A stretch of 32,924 bases of DNA from an uncultured Chloroflexales bacterium (lineage in GTDB: Bacteria; Chloroflexota; Chloroflexia; Chloroflexales; Chloroflexaceae), in NCBI GenBank assembly GCA_937967405.1, contig CALCJV010000044.1, positions 1-32,924 of the forward strand, given 5' to 3'. Numbering within the stretch: the first letter of the stretch is position 1; every line of letters starts with the position of its first letter. The position numbers were made by a program, and so were the translations under genes. The notes under the pieces are model-generated. The model worked only from the letters and a program-made list of their open reading frames with translations, was not told the origin of the DNA and did no database searches. Of this stretch, positions 30,868-32,924 are shown piece by piece.

Positions 30868-32924
30868 GCCGATCTTCTACCCCCTGCCCACCCTGTTGCT
30901 TATCGCCATGCTGCTAGCGGCATGCGGTACGCACGTCCCTGCGCCAGCCACGCCTATACCGCCAACCCAGCCGACACCAACGGCCATGCCGTCTTCGGCC
31001 TCAGTCGCCACGACAGGGCGGCCAGATGTCCCACCCTCACCGACGGTCGCGCTCCCGCCGCATCCACGCCTGTTCCTGCACGGGCGGGATGCAGCCAGCC
31101 TGCGCGAGCAAGCCGCCACCACCCACGCCGCAATCTGGGAGCCGATAGCCACCTTTGTGGCTGGGCGCGAGGGGCAACTGCCGCCCGCCGTCCCACCCGC
31201 CGATACGAGCATGAGTGCCTACCGCACCTATGGCAATGTGCTGTTGGCTGATGCGTTTGTGTGTCTGGTCACGGAGGCTGATGGGCCGTGCACACTCGCC
31301 CGCGAGTCGTTGCTGATCTTTGCGGGCTGGCCGCAGTGGGATGTGGCTGAGTACCGCGATCTGGGGCACGCGCATCTGCTGCAAGCCAATGCCCTTGCCT
31401 ACGATTGGCTCTCCCCGCGGCTTGCCCCCGCCGAGCGCGATACCGTGCGGGCGAGCCTTGCTCAGCGAGCAGACGAGCTGTACCTTGCGGCGCGTAGCCC
31501 GTATGAGGAAGCGTGGAACAATTGGTGGACAACGTCGCCGATGCAGAACCACTACATGATCAAACACGCCGCGCTCGGCACGGCCGCCCTCGCCCTGCTC
31601 GATGAACACCCTGCGGCCGCGCAGTGGCTGGCCCTCGCGCAGGCTCGCTTGAGCATCCTCACGGCGTTGCTCGAAGGCATCGGCGATGGGACATGGCACG
31701 AGGGCATCTCCTACCAACACTACGGCTTGACGCAGGTGCTGCCTTTCTGGGTCAATCTGCGGGCTGTGCGCGGGGTAGACCTGATCCCGCACACGTACAT
31801 GCAGTCCTATGGCGCGTGGCGTGTGCACAACCACCTGCCGCAGTCGTTGCGCTTCATCATGACGCACGGCGATTTCGAGTGGGATTGGATTGCCACCGGC
31901 TTGGCTACCAATCTGCTGCGCTACGTCGCGGCCAACTACAACGATGGAACCGCCGAATGGCTGGTGCAGCAGATCGAGCAGCAGATCGGGCGCAGTGCCA
32001 ATCAGTTCCAAACGGCGTGGTATGTGTATGAGTTTTTCTACTATGATCCGGCCGTGCCCGCCACCCCCCCCGATAGCCTGCCACTGGCGCGGGTCTTCCC
32101 CGATCTGGCGGCGGTGATCTGGCGCACAGGCTGGCAGCCCGATGATCTGGTGTTTGGCTTCAAGGCGGGCGGGTATGGCGGGCAATTCGCCTATACCAGC
32201 TTCGTCAATGGCGAGCCGCCGTGGCCGCAGCCCTGCGAACCGTTGCCCTGCCAGCTCAATATTGGCCATAGCCACCGCGATACCAATAGCTTCACGTTGG
32301 CACGCGGGCGCACGTGGCTTGTGCCGGAAGCTGTTGGGAATGGGCACTATCAAACCGAATACCACAATACGCTGTTGATTGATGGACAAGGGCAGTTTCG
32401 CCCAGACCGGCAACACTTCGACCGCGACCCAGCCGCATTTGCCAATAGTGCCGGGCGGCTGCTCAGCACCACCCACACCGCCGCCCTCGATCACCTTGCT
32501 GCCGATGCCACCCAACGCTACCGCCAGATCGAAGGGCTAGAACGGGTGGTGCGCCATGTGCTGTTTGTGCGCCCACACTACTTCCTGATCGTGGATGATC
32601 TCGCCGCAACTAGCCCACATACCTACACATGGCTCGCGCACACCCCACAGCCGCCCATCGCCGAGTCGGATGGCTGGCTCCGCAGCGAGGCCGAAGCCGA
32701 GCAGGTGCTGGGCATCCGGCCGCTTGCGCCCGCCGATCTCAGCATTACCACCACCGCGACCACGCCGCCGGCCGTGCAGATCAGCCCCGCCGCCGCCACC
32801 CCTACCACGCGCCTTGTCCATCTGCTCTACCCGACGACGGCGGCCGCGTGGGCAGATCGCCCGCAAGTGCAACTGCTGGAAGATACCGGCACGGCATTGG
32901 CGGTGCAGGTGCAGCACGCCACTG
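30836..32924 (+). CDS. Heparinase II/III-like polysaccharide lyase, lipoprotein, 3'-truncated by window edge
   Basis: At least 696 residues, open to the right edge. Residues 1-30 form a lipoprotein signal with lipobox LLAAC followed by G, then a Pro/Thr-rich linker. An alpha/alpha-toroid domain covers about 70-410, with NNWWTTSPMQNHYMIKHAA (H239, Y240). A beta-sheet domain has GHSHRDTNSF (H478, H480, D482) and EYHNTLLIDGQGQ (H510), the heparinase II/III pattern. These enzymes cut uronic-acid-containing polysaccharides by beta-elimination at the cell surface. Its place at the end of a polysaccharide operon that also encodes an AlgD-like enzyme suggests trimming or turnover of the same polymer. 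The start overlaps the acyltransferase gene by 32 bases; an ATG at 30827 is equally possible. Confidence 0.85.
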   Translation, partial: MPNQSYPQGARPIFYPLPTLLLIAMLLAACGTHVPAPATPIPPTQPTPTAMPSSASVATTGRPDVPPSPTVALPPHPRLFLHGRDAASLREQAATTHAAIWEPIATFVAGREGQLPPAVPPADTSMSAYRTYGNVLLADAFVCLVTEADGPCTLARESLLIFAGWPQWDVAEYRDLGHAHLLQANALAYDWLSPRLAPAERDTVRASLAQRADELYLAARSPYEEAWNNWWTTSPMQNHYMIKHAALGTAALALLDEHPAAAQWLALAQARLSILTALLEGIGDGTWHEGISYQHYGLTQVLPFWVNLRAVRGVDLIPHTYMQSYGAWRVHNHLPQSLRFIMTHGDFEWDWIATGLATNLLRYVAANYNDGTAEWLVQQIEQQIGRSANQFQTAWYVYEFFYYDPAVPATPPDSLPLARVFPDLAAVIWRTGWQPDDLVFGFKAGGYGGQFAYTSFVNGEPPWPQPCEPLPCQLNIGHSHRDTNSFTLARGRTWLVPEAVGNGHYQTEYHNTLLIDGQGQFRPDRQHFDRDPAAFANSAGRLLSTTHTAALDHLAADATQRYRQIEGLERVVRHVLFVRPHYFLIVDDLAATSPHTYTWLAHTPQPPIAESDGWLRSEAEAEQVLGIRPLAPADLSITTTATTPPAVQISPAAATPTTRLVHLLYPTTAAAWADRPQVQLLEDTGTALAVQVQHAT

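Noticed and set aside
31037..32515. 492-residue leftward frame antisense to the heparinase-like gene
   Set aside because: A long shadow frame caused by high GC at third positions; the rightward frame has a lipobox and clear heparinase motifs.

Overview
The window looks like chromosomal DNA of a filamentous member of Chloroflexota, most likely class Chloroflexia. This rests on the gene families present: a Rex repressor next to a DUF2085/thioredoxin cassette, a very large cyclase-ATPase-TPR protein, an L,D-transpeptidase with duplicated N-terminal repeats, and a Wzz/tyrosine-kinase fusion. Base composition is moderately GC-rich (about 60% by eye) apart from an AT-rich island near 16.0-16.6 kb. 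No database search was run, so the taxonomic call is an inference. I saw no tRNA, rRNA, CRISPR array, insertion sequence or phage gene.

Left part (1-9.5 kb): a truncated comEA-like gene runs leftward off the window. It diverges from a 1432-residue protein built from two class III cyclase domains, an AAA-type ATPase and TPRs. Every active-site residue I could check lines up with mammalian soluble adenylyl cyclase, including the split of catalytic residues between the two cyclase domains. Next come a secreted L,D-transpeptidase and a tight DUF2085 / TlpA-like thioredoxin / DUF2085 cassette. The redox repressor gene rex follows with its own promoter and converges on a DUF507 gene.

Middle part (9.5-14.3 kb): two leftward genes encode a membrane-anchored protein of unknown function and an M61-family peptidase with a PDZ domain. 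A rightward class I aminotransferase gene is preceded by about 300 nt of non-coding, apparently highly structured leader behind an extended -10 promoter. This leader is the best candidate for an undescribed regulatory RNA here.

Right part (14.5 kb to the end): a Wzx/Wzy-type exopolysaccharide locus. A Wzz/BY-kinase fusion and a monotopic sugar-1-phosphate transferase each have their own promoter and are separated by terminators. A long rightward operon starting near 17.3 kb then encodes a Gfo/Idh/MocA dehydrogenase, a DegT-type sugar aminotransferase, a Wzy-like polymerase, a Wzx flippase, two GT4 glycosyltransferases, an AsnB-type amidotransferase and an AlgD-like nucleotide-sugar dehydrogenase. 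It ends with an unusual NodB-like deacetylase, a FemAB-like acyltransferase and a lipoprotein of the heparinase II/III type that runs off the right edge. Together they could make, modify (uronic acid formation, amidation, deacetylation, acylation), export and trim a surface polysaccharide. The modifying gene set resembles exosortase (XrtA/PEP-CTERM)-associated polysaccharide loci, although no exosortase lies in the window.
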